This document shows, piece after piece, positions 56,481-64,000 of a DNA stretch of 64,000 bases. The stretch covers positions 310,001 through 374,000 of the forward strand of contig NZ_JAAAMU010000004.1 of the NCBI RefSeq assembly GCF_009909195.1. The letters are read 5' to 3'. A program made the translations under genes and the position numbers. Every line of letters begins with the position of its first letter. Position 1 is the stretch's first letter. The notes under the pieces are model-generated. The model saw only the letters and a program-made list of their open reading frames with translations. It searched no databases and was not told the DNA's origin. The DNA comes from Paenibacillus sacheonensis (GTDB taxonomy: Bacteria > Bacillota > Bacilli > Paenibacillales > Paenibacillaceae).

Positions 56481-56801
56481 ATGAAACGGTTGATTACCGG
56501 TGGATTGATGATGTTTGGCGGGATTGCGTTGTATATTTCATCGACAAATGCAGCCGTTCACTATTTGCCTTTGGTTACCGAGTGGCGTTCGTCGGTATTT
56601 CAAGAAGCGCTTCGCAAGACGGGCGGAGCCGGGGCTCATACGGCCGGTATATGGCTGATCGCGGTTGGATTGCTGATTCTTCTCTATGTCAGTTTCTTCG
56701 AGGGCGTTATTCGACGTTACGCCGGCGCGTCGATGCGCAAGATGCACGAAGCGAACGAAGACTGGGAGAAGCGGGATACGAACTCGAACGTCGGCCCTTA
56801 G
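56481..56801 (+). CDS. Small membrane protein, unrecognised
   Basis: 106 aa with two hydrophobic segments (ITGGLMMFGGIALYISS and AGIWLIAVGLLILLYVSFF) and a charged C-terminal tail. I do not recognise the family. GAGGTGG precedes the ATG, and a TATAAT at 56431 may be a -10 element. Confidence 0.7.
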   Translation: MKRLITGGLMMFGGIALYISSTNAAVHYLPLVTEWRSSVFQEALRKTGGAGAHTAGIWLIAVGLLILLYVSFFEGVIRRYAGASMRKMHEANEDWEKRDTNSNVGP

Positions 56802-56832
56802 CCATGTCCGAACGAAACGGAGGAGAAAGATC

Positions 56833-57087
56833 ATGTTGAATTTGAAGCTGCCCAGGGAAGAAAAGGAAAACCTCATTCAGAGCGTTCAAGCGTATTTCGA
56901 GGAGGAACGTTCCGAATCGATCGGATCGATCGGCGCGGAGGCGTTGATCGATTTTATGCTGAAGGAACTTGGGCCCTATGCGTATAATCAAGCCCTCGCG
57001 GATGCCAGGAAAGCCATTCAGGATCGAGCGGCTCAACTCGAGGATGACCTGTACGGGCTTGAAAAACCGATCCGCCATCTTCGTTAA
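56833..57087 (+). CDS. DUF2164 family protein
   Basis: 84-aa soluble helical protein. LKLPREEKENLIQSVQAYFEEER and ELGPYAYNQALADARKAIQ are typical of DUF2164, function unknown. GGAGGAGAAAG precedes ATG 56833. Confidence 0.85.
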   Translation: MLNLKLPREEKENLIQSVQAYFEEERSESIGSIGAEALIDFMLKELGPYAYNQALADARKAIQDRAAQLEDDLYGLEKPIRHLR

Positions 57088-57132
57088 GGCGTGAGGCAGG
57101 AAACGGCGGAATGCTGGAAGGGAGGCATGGGG

Positions 57133-57609
57133 ATGTTCTCGCAGCGGGCCTTAAGGGACGATGATCTGGAGACGATCGCTTCGTTCCCGCAATCGGCGGA
57201 CGAATTGTTCTATATGGGGCCGAGGTTTGTTTATCCGCTCACGGCAGAACAGATCGTACGGAAGCTTGAAGATCGACATGCGCCTACCGTCGTTGTCGAT
57301 GAATCGACGGAATCCGTCGCGGGCTACGCCAATCTCTACGATTGCAGCGAGGAGCAATGCTGGCTCGGCAACGTCGTCGTTGCGCCTGAATATCGCGGCA
57401 CGGGCGCGGCGGACCGCCTGATCGAGACGATGAAGCAAAACGCCCGAACGAGGTTCGGCGCGCGGCGTCTGGTGCTCTCGTGTCATCAAACGAACGCGCG
57501 CGGGCTGGCGTTTTATCATAAACGCGGCTTTAAACCGTATGACCTGAAAATCATCCCATTCGAAGGCAGAGGCATGGTCATCACGATTCAGATGGGCATT
57601 GATCTCTGA
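57133..57609 (+). CDS. GNAT N-acetyltransferase
   Basis: 158-aa acetyltransferase with acetyl-CoA loop LGNVVVAPEYRGTGAADRLI and C-terminal ARGLAFYHKRGFKPYD. ATG 57133 has GGAGG seven bases upstream; an earlier GTG at 57091 lacks a site. Substrate unknown. Confidence 0.82.
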   Translation: MFSQRALRDDDLETIASFPQSADELFYMGPRFVYPLTAEQIVRKLEDRHAPTVVVDESTESVAGYANLYDCSEEQCWLGNVVVAPEYRGTGAADRLIETMKQNARTRFGARRLVLSCHQTNARGLAFYHKRGFKPYDLKIIPFEGRGMVITIQMGIDL

Positions 57610-57628
57610 AGTGGAAGGGATCGGTCCG

Positions 57629-57718
57629 ATGAACCCTGCACCGCAAATGATCGCGTACGGCCGAACGGCGGAAGTATTCGCGCATAAGGACTGGCGCGCC
57701 CAAGGAGGATCAAGATGA
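57629..57718 (+). pseudogene. 29-codon remnant resembling the start of an APH-type kinase
   Basis: ATG 57629 opens a 29-residue frame that reads IAYGRTAEVFAHKD, the usual N-terminal nucleotide-loop start of phosphotransferases of the APH fold, and then stops within the Nudix start (ATGA overlap, 57715-57718). GGAAGGG stands before it. The rest of such a kinase is missing, so this is probably a deletion scar; a short coupling peptide is the alternative. Confidence 0.5.
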
Positions 57719-58266
57719 GACAATTAGATCGTAATCGCTACGCGACCTTGGCTTCGCCCGTGGATTGGGGGCCCGTGATCGGGCGATTTACCCTGCACGA
57801 GGAGGCTGGCGACGAATCCCTCGTCAGCAATGTCAGTATGATCCCGTTCGTCGGCAGCCAGGTCGTCATGATGCAGGTAGACAACGGGCGGTGGGAGCTT
57901 CCCGGTGGTACGCTTGAGGCTGGCGAACATTACTTGGACGGCTTGAAGCGCGAACTGATGGAGGAGCTGGGGGCAGCGCTGATCCATTATCGGATCTTCG
58001 GCTCATTCCATTGCGAGTCCAGCGCATCGGCGCCGTATCGGCCTTATATCCCGCATCCTTATTTCCGGCGGCTGGTCGGGTATGGCGAAGTGGAGATCGT
58101 CGGGTCCCCCCTTAATCCGGAAGATGGCGAGCAGGTGACGCGCGTGGAGACGGTCGAGATCGAGGAGGCCGTGCGAAGATTTCAAGAAGGCGGCCGCTAT
58201 GATTTGGCCGAACTCTTTCTCCTCGGCTATACGTGTCGAATGGAAGATTCGGAGCGGAGCGGTTGA
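57715..58266 (+). CDS. Nudix hydrolase
   Basis: 183-aa pyrophosphohydrolase. The Nudix box is present as GGTLEAGEHYLDGLKREL followed by MEELG. The substrate is unknown. CAAGGAGGATC lies before the ATG, and the start overlaps the stop of the preceding short frame. Confidence 0.87.
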   Translation: MRQLDRNRYATLASPVDWGPVIGRFTLHEEAGDESLVSNVSMIPFVGSQVVMMQVDNGRWELPGGTLEAGEHYLDGLKRELMEELGAALIHYRIFGSFHCESSASAPYRPYIPHPYFRRLVGYGEVEIVGSPLNPEDGEQVTRVETVEIEEAVRRFQEGGRYDLAELFLLGYTCRMEDSERSG

Positions 58267-58279
58267 GAGGGGAAGAAGG

Positions 58280-58531
58280 ATGAAAAAGCGCTGGCGCACG
58301 ATATCCGCTGGAGCAGCGATAGCGGTCCTATTTCCCGGGATTGCCTATCTGGCGCTCCTCGGCATTCAAACCGTGCTGCAGCATGACCCAGGAGATTTTC
58401 AATATCGCGATAGTTACTTCTTGGTCGTGCATTTCGGCTGGGCAGGTTATTTACTAAGTACGGCGGCAATGGCGTTATTGTACACGGCCGTCTGCGTATT
58501 GCATGCGGCCCTAAGGAGGATAAAATCATGA
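58280..58531 (+). CDS. Small two-helix membrane protein, unrecognised
   Basis: 83 aa with hydrophobic segments at residues 8-32 and about 47-75. No family recognised. AGAGGGGAAG precedes the ATG. Its stop overlaps the grpB start by four bases. Confidence 0.68.
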   Translation: MKKRWRTISAGAAIAVLFPGIAYLALLGIQTVLQHDPGDFQYRDSYFLVVHFGWAGYLLSTAAMALLYTAVCVLHAALRRIKS

Positions 58532-59073
58532 AAGAACAGGTTGTCATCGTTCCCTATGATTCGAATTGGCAAGCCGAGTTCGCGCAGATCGGCGCATCGC
58601 TTAGGCAGGCGCTGGGCGAGAAGGCGCTGCGAATCGATCATGTCGGTTCGACCTCCATCGTTGGCTTGGATGCCAAGCCCGTCATCGATATTCAGATTTC
58701 CATCGCAACGTTCAATGAACTGCATGCCATTTCGGATCCCTTGGCAGCGCTTGGTTATGCGCAGCGGGAAGACAATCCGGATCTAACGAAGCGATATTTC
58801 AGGGAAGCCGAAGGCATGCGAAGAACGCATATTCATGTCCGGGAGCTTGGAAGCTTCACCGAACAGGTATCGCTTCTGTTCAGGGATTACGTGCGTACCC
58901 ATGCGCACGAGGCCAAACGTTACGCAGCCGTCAAGCATTCGCTGGCAAAGTCGCTTCGCCATGATCGCGATCGTTATACGGAGGAGAAGGAGCCGTATAT
59001 TTGGGATATCCTGCGCAGCGCGAGCAAATGGAGCCAGAAAATCGGCTGGAAGGCCGGAGCTTCGGATGTTTGA
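58528..59073 (+). CDS. GrpB family nucleotidyltransferase-like protein
   Basis: 181 aa of the GrpB/UPF0157 family, which has a nucleotidyltransferase fold. IVPYDSNWQAEF, IDHVGSTSIVGLDAKPVIDI and FRDYVRTHAHEAKRYA are typical. Biochemical role is not established. It is coupled to the membrane protein gene upstream. Confidence 0.87.
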   Translation: MKEQVVIVPYDSNWQAEFAQIGASLRQALGEKALRIDHVGSTSIVGLDAKPVIDIQISIATFNELHAISDPLAALGYAQREDNPDLTKRYFREAEGMRRTHIHVRELGSFTEQVSLLFRDYVRTHAHEAKRYAAVKHSLAKSLRHDRDRYTEEKEPYIWDILRSASKWSQKIGWKAGASDV

Positions 59074-59124
59074 TCGATCCTGCGGTCTTCGTTCCGGATC
59101 TTCGAAGGGACGGGGGCTGCCGAC

Positions 59125-59610
59125 ATGACCGCACTGTCAGAGGCTGTCGCGCTTCGAGAACAAGGCCGGTTGGAGGAAGCGCGTACGGCACTTCGTTCCT
59201 TGATCGACATGGAGCCGGACAATCCGGAAGTCTGGTATCACTATGCATGGGTGCATGACATGATGGAATTGGAGCGGGAAGCGGTTCCTTATTATGAGAA
59301 AGCGCTTCGGTTGGGACTTGCGGGCGAAGCGCGGCAGGGCGCCATGCTCGGACTTGGCAGCACGCTTCGTACATTAGGCCGTTACGAACAGGCGAGAGAG
59401 GTATTGGAAGCGGCGATCGAGGCGTATCCCGATCGGCGGGGATTTCAAGCTTTCTATGCCATGGTACTGTACAACTTGAAGGAGCATGCGGCATCCATGC
59501 AAATTCTGCTGCATCTGGTCGCCGAGACGAGCGGTGATGAAGGAATACTGGCCTACCGCAAGGCAATCGGCTTCTATGCGGACAAGCTGGACCGCATTTG
59601 GGAGACCTAG
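59125..59610 (+). CDS. Tetratricopeptide repeat protein
   Basis: 161-aa protein with about three to four TPR units (REQGRLEEARTALRSLIDME, VWYHYAWVHDMM...YYEKALRLG, LRTLGRYEQAREVLEAAIEAYP). Such proteins act as docking surfaces; partner unknown. No signal sequence. Confidence 0.8.
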   Translation: MTALSEAVALREQGRLEEARTALRSLIDMEPDNPEVWYHYAWVHDMMELEREAVPYYEKALRLGLAGEARQGAMLGLGSTLRTLGRYEQAREVLEAAIEAYPDRRGFQAFYAMVLYNLKEHAASMQILLHLVAETSGDEGILAYRKAIGFYADKLDRIWET

Positions 59611-59637
59611 GAGACTAAGAGAGGGCGAGGGTAGAGC

Positions 59638-60072
59638 ATGACGAATGCACAGCGAAAGCCGGAACCCGCGCGTTCCCAGGAGGAGAGCGCCTATGTGCGT
59701 AATCAGCTCATCGCCTATAACGCAAGCCGGCTGCCGGAGTCGATTCGAGACCGTTACGAAGAGATTCATCTCATTCAACGGGATGCGGAAGGCACAATCG
59801 TCGGCGGATTGCTAAGCGAGTACTGCTGGCAATGGATCGAAGTCCATATTCTATGGGTAGACGAGAATTGCCGGCGCGAAGGGCACGGTACGGCGCTGCT
59901 GGAAGAGATCGAGCGCATCGCGCGCGAGAAGCAGTGCAGCTTCATCAAACTGAACACCTTCTCGTTTCAGGCGCCGGATTTTTATAAGAAACACGGCTAT
60001 GCCGAATTGGCGGTCATCGACAATGCCCCGTTAGAACACCGGCATTACTATTTCATCAAACGGATCAGCTAA
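59638..60072 (+). CDS. GNAT N-acetyltransferase
   Basis: 144 aa. The acetyl-CoA loop is ENCRREGHGTALLEEIE, and LNTFSFQAPDFYKKHGYAEL closes the fold. Substrate unknown. Lies 27 bases after the TPR gene. Confidence 0.83.
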   Translation: MTNAQRKPEPARSQEESAYVRNQLIAYNASRLPESIRDRYEEIHLIQRDAEGTIVGGLLSEYCWQWIEVHILWVDENCRREGHGTALLEEIERIAREKQCSFIKLNTFSFQAPDFYKKHGYAELAVIDNAPLEHRHYYFIKRIS

Positions 60073-60090
60073 CAGAGGAGACCTTCAACC

Positions 60091-60819
60091 ATGAGTCCTT
60101 TAGTCGCAGCCTTCGTTCCATTCCTCATGTTCATCATGCTGATTGGCTGGCTATGGAGAAACCAACGGAAAAACAAACGATTGACGAAAACCAAGCCGCA
60201 GGGATTCCCGCTCTATCCCGTAAGCTTCGAGGATGCGCCCGACATGCCGAGGCCATTCGGCTACAAAACCCAATGGTTCGCAGTACGAACGACAGATACG
60301 CGGGTGGTGGCAGATGCCCTGCGTCTCGGGCAGCTGCGGCGAGCGAACTGGCGGACGGGGATGGCCGGCGCCGAGGCCGGCTACTACTATGTCTCGCCGC
60401 CCGTTCAGGGGTGGACGCTGGTCGTGAATCCGTATATGCCGGATCTTGGCGGATCGGAGGAGAGGGGTCCGATTCAAGTGCTGGAGCAGCTCAGCCTTGC
60501 TTTCGGCGAAGCCTGTTATTTCGCTTCCCACCGCATCATCGGCTATTACGCTTGGATAAAGGCGCAGCAAGGCGCTATCGTCCGCGGTTACGCGTACATC
60601 GGCGAGCGGGGAGAGACCATTCTCGACCAGGGCGGCCTTAGTCCCGCCGAGCGCGAGGCGAATCTGGCTTTCGCCGAATCCGATGCCGAAGATCCTTCGC
60701 TGCCGGACGAAGAGGACGTGCTCGTGATGGCAAGGAAATGGACCGTGGATCCAACGTTCGACAGCAACGGCAGCGAAGCGGGGACGGGGCTTGCCGGCGT
60801 TCTCGAAGCGGCGGAGTAA
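60091..60819 (+). CDS. Membrane-anchored protein of unknown family
   Basis: 242 aa. One N-terminal helix (LVAAFVPFLMFIMLIGWLW) then a basic stretch and a soluble domain. Conserved-looking parts are DMPRPFGYKTQWFAVRT, CYFASHRIIGYYAWIKA, RGYAYIGERGETILDQG and PDEEDVLVMARKWTVDP. From memory similar unnamed proteins exist in Bacillota and Actinobacteria, but I cannot assign a function. Confidence 0.72.
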   Translation: MSPLVAAFVPFLMFIMLIGWLWRNQRKNKRLTKTKPQGFPLYPVSFEDAPDMPRPFGYKTQWFAVRTTDTRVVADALRLGQLRRANWRTGMAGAEAGYYYVSPPVQGWTLVVNPYMPDLGGSEERGPIQVLEQLSLAFGEACYFASHRIIGYYAWIKAQQGAIVRGYAYIGERGETILDQGGLSPAEREANLAFAESDAEDPSLPDEEDVLVMARKWTVDPTFDSNGSEAGTGLAGVLEAAE

Positions 60820-60847
60820 CGGATCGGAATGAAGGAGGGGATTCAGG

Positions 60848-61174
60848 ATGTGGGTCTTCGTGATTTGGCTGTTGAGCGTTTTCTTTGGCTGCTTTCTGCT
60901 CAACTGGATCATCCGTTCGGCCATCGACGGCTCCGTAATCGGCTCGATGTTTACCGAATTGCAGACCATGAGCAGCAGCATCCAGCGCGAACAGCAGGAG
61001 ATGAGGAAGCAGATGGCGGAGTTATGCGCATTCATTCATGCGCAGAACGAGGTTATTACATCCATGAGAGCGAATGAAAGCAGCGGAACCGGAAGCTCTT
61101 CTTCAAGCCGAACGCCTTCAATTATCGAACCAACGAGCCAAGATCCTTCAAGCCATGATCCATCCAGCTTATAG
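60848..61174 (+). CDS. Small membrane protein with coiled coil and Ser-rich tail
   Basis: 108 aa. One hydrophobic N-terminal helix (VFVIWLLSVFFGCFLLNWII), a Gln/Glu-rich helix suitable for coiled-coil pairing (QTMSSSIQREQQEMRKQMAEL), then a Ser-rich disordered tail with repeated DPSS units. No family recognised. GAAGGAGGGG precedes the ATG. Likely cotranscribed with the membrane-anchored gene before it. Confidence 0.7.
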   Translation: MWVFVIWLLSVFFGCFLLNWIIRSAIDGSVIGSMFTELQTMSSSIQREQQEMRKQMAELCAFIHAQNEVITSMRANESSGTGSSSSSRTPSIIEPTSQDPSSHDPSSL

Positions 61175-61239
61175 CTGATGCAGGCTGGACATTGCCGCGT
61201 ATCAACAATTCATCCCCTAATTCGAAGGCAGGAAAAGCG

Positions 61240-61950
61240 ATGGAGCGTATTGCTTATATTCGAGCGCAGGAGAAGCGCTATCATGATGCGTGTTACTCGC
61301 GGCATAAGTTATTTGAACCCGGATCCTGGCTGCATAAGCCTGTACGTACTGTAATGGAGCTGCTGGCCGAATTCGAGGGTTACGATGAATTGCGAGTGCT
61401 CGACCTGGGATGCGGCATCGGCCGCAATAGCATCCCGATCGCGCAATCCTTGCTAGACCGGCGGGGCAGCGTCGTATGCGTGGATCTGCTGGAATCCGCT
61501 ATGGCGAGCCTTGCCGTATATAGCAGGCAGTACGGTGTGGAATCCTATATTCGGCCCATCCACGCGAGCATCGAGGATTATAGAGTCGAGCCGGAGAACT
61601 TCGACTACATCGTCGCCGTATCCGCGCTGGAGCATGTCTGCTCGCAGAAGGCGCTTCGGGATAAGCTTGCCGAAATAACGCGCGGTACGAAGCCGGGAGG
61701 CATTAATTGCCTCATCATCGGTACGGGATCGACCGAAACGGCGGCGGATACCGGCGAAATGCTCGATCCGTTGTTTGAAGTCAATCTGCCGACGGCGGAA
61801 ATGCTCCGACTGCTCGATGAACAGTATGCCGGGTGGGAGTTCTTGCTCCGAACGGTGAAACCGCTCGTATTCGAGATCGACCGCCAGGGAAGGCCTGTCA
61901 AGCTGGCATCGGATTGCGTAACGTTCGCAGCGAGGAAGCCCGCGGTCTAG
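61240..61950 (+). CDS. SAM-dependent methyltransferase
   Basis: 236-aa class I methyltransferase. Motif I is VLDLGCGIGRNSIPIA, then VCVDLLESAM (acidic residue for the ribose), and FDYIVAVSALEHV. Substrate unknown. ATG 61240 follows GCAGGAAAAG; the earlier in-frame TTG at 61192 lacks a site. Confidence 0.84.
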   Translation: MERIAYIRAQEKRYHDACYSRHKLFEPGSWLHKPVRTVMELLAEFEGYDELRVLDLGCGIGRNSIPIAQSLLDRRGSVVCVDLLESAMASLAVYSRQYGVESYIRPIHASIEDYRVEPENFDYIVAVSALEHVCSQKALRDKLAEITRGTKPGGINCLIIGTGSTETAADTGEMLDPLFEVNLPTAEMLRLLDEQYAGWEFLLRTVKPLVFEIDRQGRPVKLASDCVTFAARKPAV

Positions 61951-62002
61951 GGTGGTCGGACCGATCGGCCCGCTCTTCATACGGCTTAGAAGTAACGGTT
62001 CC

Positions 62003-62039
62003 TAAAGCGCGCTGCTTATCTCGCAGCGCGCTTTTTTTG
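62003..62039 (+). terminator. Intrinsic terminator after methyltransferase gene
   Basis: Perfect twelve-base arms AAAGCGCGCTGC (62004-62015) and GCAGCGCGCTTT (62023-62034), ending in a T run. Confidence 0.88.
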
Positions 62040-62083
62040 TCGTGCGAGGCAGTGCGGACGCAGGCGATCCACTAAAATATGGG

Positions 62084-62162
62084 TTGCTTTTTTCGGGTTA
62101 TACAGTATACTTTAATCATTAGGTATATTGATTGTATGGTTTTCCTGAAAATCAGTATACTT
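62084..62162 (+). promoter_or_regulatory. Promoter region with paired CAGTATACTT elements
   Basis: CAGTATACTT occurs at 62103-62112 and again at 62153-62162, exactly 50 bases apart. The first overlaps a -10 (TATACT 62106-62111) with TTGCTT (62084-62089) 16 bases upstream. The second gives a possible tandem -10 with TTGTAT at 62132. The core GTATAC is palindromic and recurs at about 62271. Confidence 0.5.
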
Positions 62163-62209
62163 ATTACACGAAACGACAAAGACTTACACCAATCGTCAAG
62201 GGGAACGTC

Positions 62210-62269
62210 ATGGAAGCGAGGGATGCTGTAGAAGTGTCGGAAAGCATGATCGTATTACTGTTTTTGTAA
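62210..62269 (+). CDS. Possible 19-residue leader peptide
   Basis: ATG 62210 with AAGGGG six bases upstream opens a 19-codon frame ending in hydrophobic residues (MIVLLFL). It precedes the ABC transporter gene by 42 bases. No homology is claimed; it may be chance. Confidence 0.3.
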   Translation: MEARDAVEVSESMIVLLFL

Positions 62270-62311
62270 GCGTATACAAGTTTGGTCGACAATCCACGAT
62301 GAGGTGAAAAC

Positions 62312-64000
62312 ATGCCAAAGAGAAGGATTCGAAAGCTTTCGATGGTGTTGGTCTTTTGCCTAATGGCAACGCTGCTTTATGCATGCGGCGGCAATAACTC
62401 CAACAACGCAAACACAACGACGACAAACGACGCAAACAGCAATGCGAATACCGCCACGAACAACAGCACTACGCCGGCCGATACCACTAACGACACCGCT
62501 AATAATGACGCGGCTGCGAATAATGGTTCGGGTAACGAACCTGCGGAGCCGGCCGCCGAATGGCAGGGCGAGATCAACATCAACGTCAGCAGCACGAACA
62601 AAGCCGGATGGAACGCCGTTGCGGCTGCCTATACGGCCAAGAATCCGAAAGTGAAAATCAATGTCGACCTGAAGCCTGACGGCTACGCGGATTGGCTTCG
62701 CGCCCAGCTGACGTCGGCAACGCCGACCCCTGATATCGTTAACGGCAACGTCGTTGCCGATCTCATCAAGACGAAATTCCTCGGATACAACTCCTACCTG
62801 CAGCAGCTTAATCCGTACACCAATAACGTGTGGATCGATGATTTCAAAGATTTCGCCACGCAAAGCAAGGACATTACGACAGGCGATTATTACAACTTGA
62901 ACTTGGAGACGGTCCAAGTAGCCTGGTTCTATAACAAGTCGATTTTCGAGAAGGTCGGCGTTACGCCGCCTACGACGTGGGATGAACTGGTCGAGGTTTC
63001 CAAGAAAATCAAAGCGGCCGGCTATATTCCGATCGCGCTCGAAGGCGACTATGACAGCTTCTGGTCCGGTTCGGTCGGCTGGCTGATGCGGATTTACGCG
63101 GATTCCTACCTGCGCAGCAAGTTCAAGGACGTTCGCTGCCAGCCTGGCGATTTCTGCTACGACGAAGAGGTCGACGGCACTTGGCAGGAGAACATCGCCG
63201 ATCCGCATAACGACGACGATGCACTGGTTAACAAGAATCCGCTCCGTCAATGGAAAGCCATTCAGGATCATACGCTGAACGTTACCAATGACGATTACAA
63301 AGAAATGTACACGAATTTCAAGAAGCTCATTCCGGAATACGTGGAGAACGGCTTCTTCGGCACGAAGAAAGCTTACCCGCTCTTCCTGAGCCAGAAAGCG
63401 GCTATGCGGCTTGACGGCGCTTGGCTGATCACCTCGTTCGACAAGGATCTGACGGACAGCGAGAAGAACGGCGGCAGCAAAACGGCGCTCCCTGCATTCG
63501 AATACGGCGTCTTCCCGATGCCGAAGATGGAAGGACCGAACGTGGACGCTCCCGTTCGCACGATCGAAGTGCCGATCGGCTTCCTGTCGGTCGTGAAGAA
63601 GGATCAAGCGCATAACGATCTGGTCATGGACTTCATGAAATTCTATGCAAGCGCTCCGGGCTACAGCGTATACCTGGACGCGACGCTGAAAGACGGCCAA
63701 GGCATCTCCGGGCCGCCGATCCTCAAAGGCGTACAGGTCGATCCGAAGATTCAAGAGAAATTCGATAACCTGACGCTGCTCGGCAACTCCGAGAAAGGCA
63801 ACGCGATGGGCGCGGTATCCCGCGGCGTAGCCGACTTCCAGCCTTCCGTTCGCGAATGGGTCAGCTTGGCGCAGGAATATTTCTCGGGCAAGAAGACGGT
63901 GGATCAATTCCTCGAAGCCTACCAGAAATCGCTCGACAAGAACTTCGAAGGCGCGCTGAAGTCACAGCATCTCGAGCTTTCCGATCTGACGACACCGGAG
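62312..64000 (+). CDS. ABC transporter sugar-binding lipoprotein (3' partial)
   Basis: Extracellular solute-binding protein, family 1 type, 563 codons visible and still open at the window edge. The signal peptide has the lipobox LLYAC, followed by an Asn/Thr/Ala-rich linker of about 60 residues. The binding domain begins INVSSTNKAGWNAVAAAY and contains VAWFYNKSIFEKVGV...TTWDEL, the signature of carbohydrate-binding members. An insert near residue 275 contains two cysteines (RCQPGDFC) that could form a disulfide. GATGAGGTG precedes ATG 62312. Permease genes are expected beyond the window. Confidence 0.88.
   Translation, partial: MPKRRIRKLSMVLVFCLMATLLYACGGNNSNNANTTTTNDANSNANTATNNSTTPADTTNDTANNDAAANNGSGNEPAEPAAEWQGEININVSSTNKAGWNAVAAAYTAKNPKVKINVDLKPDGYADWLRAQLTSATPTPDIVNGNVVADLIKTKFLGYNSYLQQLNPYTNNVWIDDFKDFATQSKDITTGDYYNLNLETVQVAWFYNKSIFEKVGVTPPTTWDELVEVSKKIKAAGYIPIALEGDYDSFWSGSVGWLMRIYADSYLRSKFKDVRCQPGDFCYDEEVDGTWQENIADPHNDDDALVNKNPLRQWKAIQDHTLNVTNDDYKEMYTNFKKLIPEYVENGFFGTKKAYPLFLSQKAAMRLDGAWLITSFDKDLTDSEKNGGSKTALPAFEYGVFPMPKMEGPNVDAPVRTIEVPIGFLSVVKKDQAHNDLVMDFMKFYASAPGYSVYLDATLKDGQGISGPPILKGVQVDPKIQEKFDNLTLLGNSEKGNAMGAVSRGVADFQPSVREWVSLAQEYFSGKKTVDQFLEAYQKSLDKNFEGALKSQHLELSDLTTPE

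Noticed and set aside
62360..63907. 515-codon minus-strand open frame
   Set aside because: Antisense to the solute-binding lipoprotein, which has a signal peptide, lipobox and ribosome site on the plus strand.
1..64000. tRNA, rRNA, insertion sequences, prophage or integrase genes
   Set aside because: No cloverleaf, rRNA segment, transposase or integrase motif was seen on either strand.

Overview
The window reads as a chromosomal segment of an endospore-forming Bacillota, most likely Paenibacillaceae (Paenibacillus/Cohnella-like). The reasons are the preserved Bacillales gene order ftsK/spoIIIE - sleB - ymfF-ymfH-ymfI-ymfJ-ymfK-ymfM - pgsA-cinA-recA-recX-rny-ymdB-spoVS - korAB - miaB-ricA, moderate to high GC, strong AGGAGG-type ribosome sites, frequent TTG/GTG starts, and T-box and cobalamin riboswitch control. 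Almost every gene is on the plus strand; one MFS transporter is reversed. The assignment is inference from gene order and protein families, since no rRNA or tRNA gene is present.

Layout. 1-25 kb is a core housekeeping and sporulation block: DNA translocase, cortex-lytic hydrolase, EF-P modification genes (ymfFHI), a RodZ-like protein, YajQ, RimO and MiaB methylthiotransferases, phospholipid synthesis (pgsA), recombination (cinA, recA with a candidate LexA box, recX), RNA turnover (RNase Y, RicA), YmdB, SpoVS with a candidate sigma-H promoter, a dipeptidase, 2-oxoacid:ferredoxin oxidoreductase and a PduL phosphotransacylase. 25-31.7 kb is a mixed region: MFS transporter, signal peptidase, DUF4184 membrane protein, YbjQ, rhodanese and a CopA-type copper ATPase. 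31.8-37.7 kb is a cobalamin-riboswitch operon of uptake (btuFCD) and nucleotide-loop assembly (cobT, cobU, cobS), which reads as a salvage pathway. 38-46 kb carries HrpB helicase, DUF1294, a HelD-type RNA polymerase recycling factor, DUF3900, DUF2809 and a phosphotransferase. 46.2-48.3 kb is a methionine T-box leader, a tandem 68-bp repeat array and a methionyl-tRNA synthetase of the KFSTS type. 48.4-55 kb has a frameshifted SDR, a two-component system, an azoreductase and a second, longer HelD. 55-62 kb is a run of short, often overlapping accessory genes (GNATs, DedA-like, Nudix, GrpB, TPR, unknowns, methyltransferase). The window ends inside a lipoprotein of a carbohydrate ABC transporter.

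The feature least like a standard annotation is the repeat array in the 5' leader of metG, placed between the T-box terminator and the ribosome site and able to fold in two registers. Other points worth checking are the broken SDR, a 29-codon remnant resembling the start of a kinase coupled to a Nudix gene, the His/Asp-rich head of RicA, two HelD paralogues 10 kb apart, and paired GTATAC elements before the last transporter gene. I found no convincing wholly new multi-gene system.
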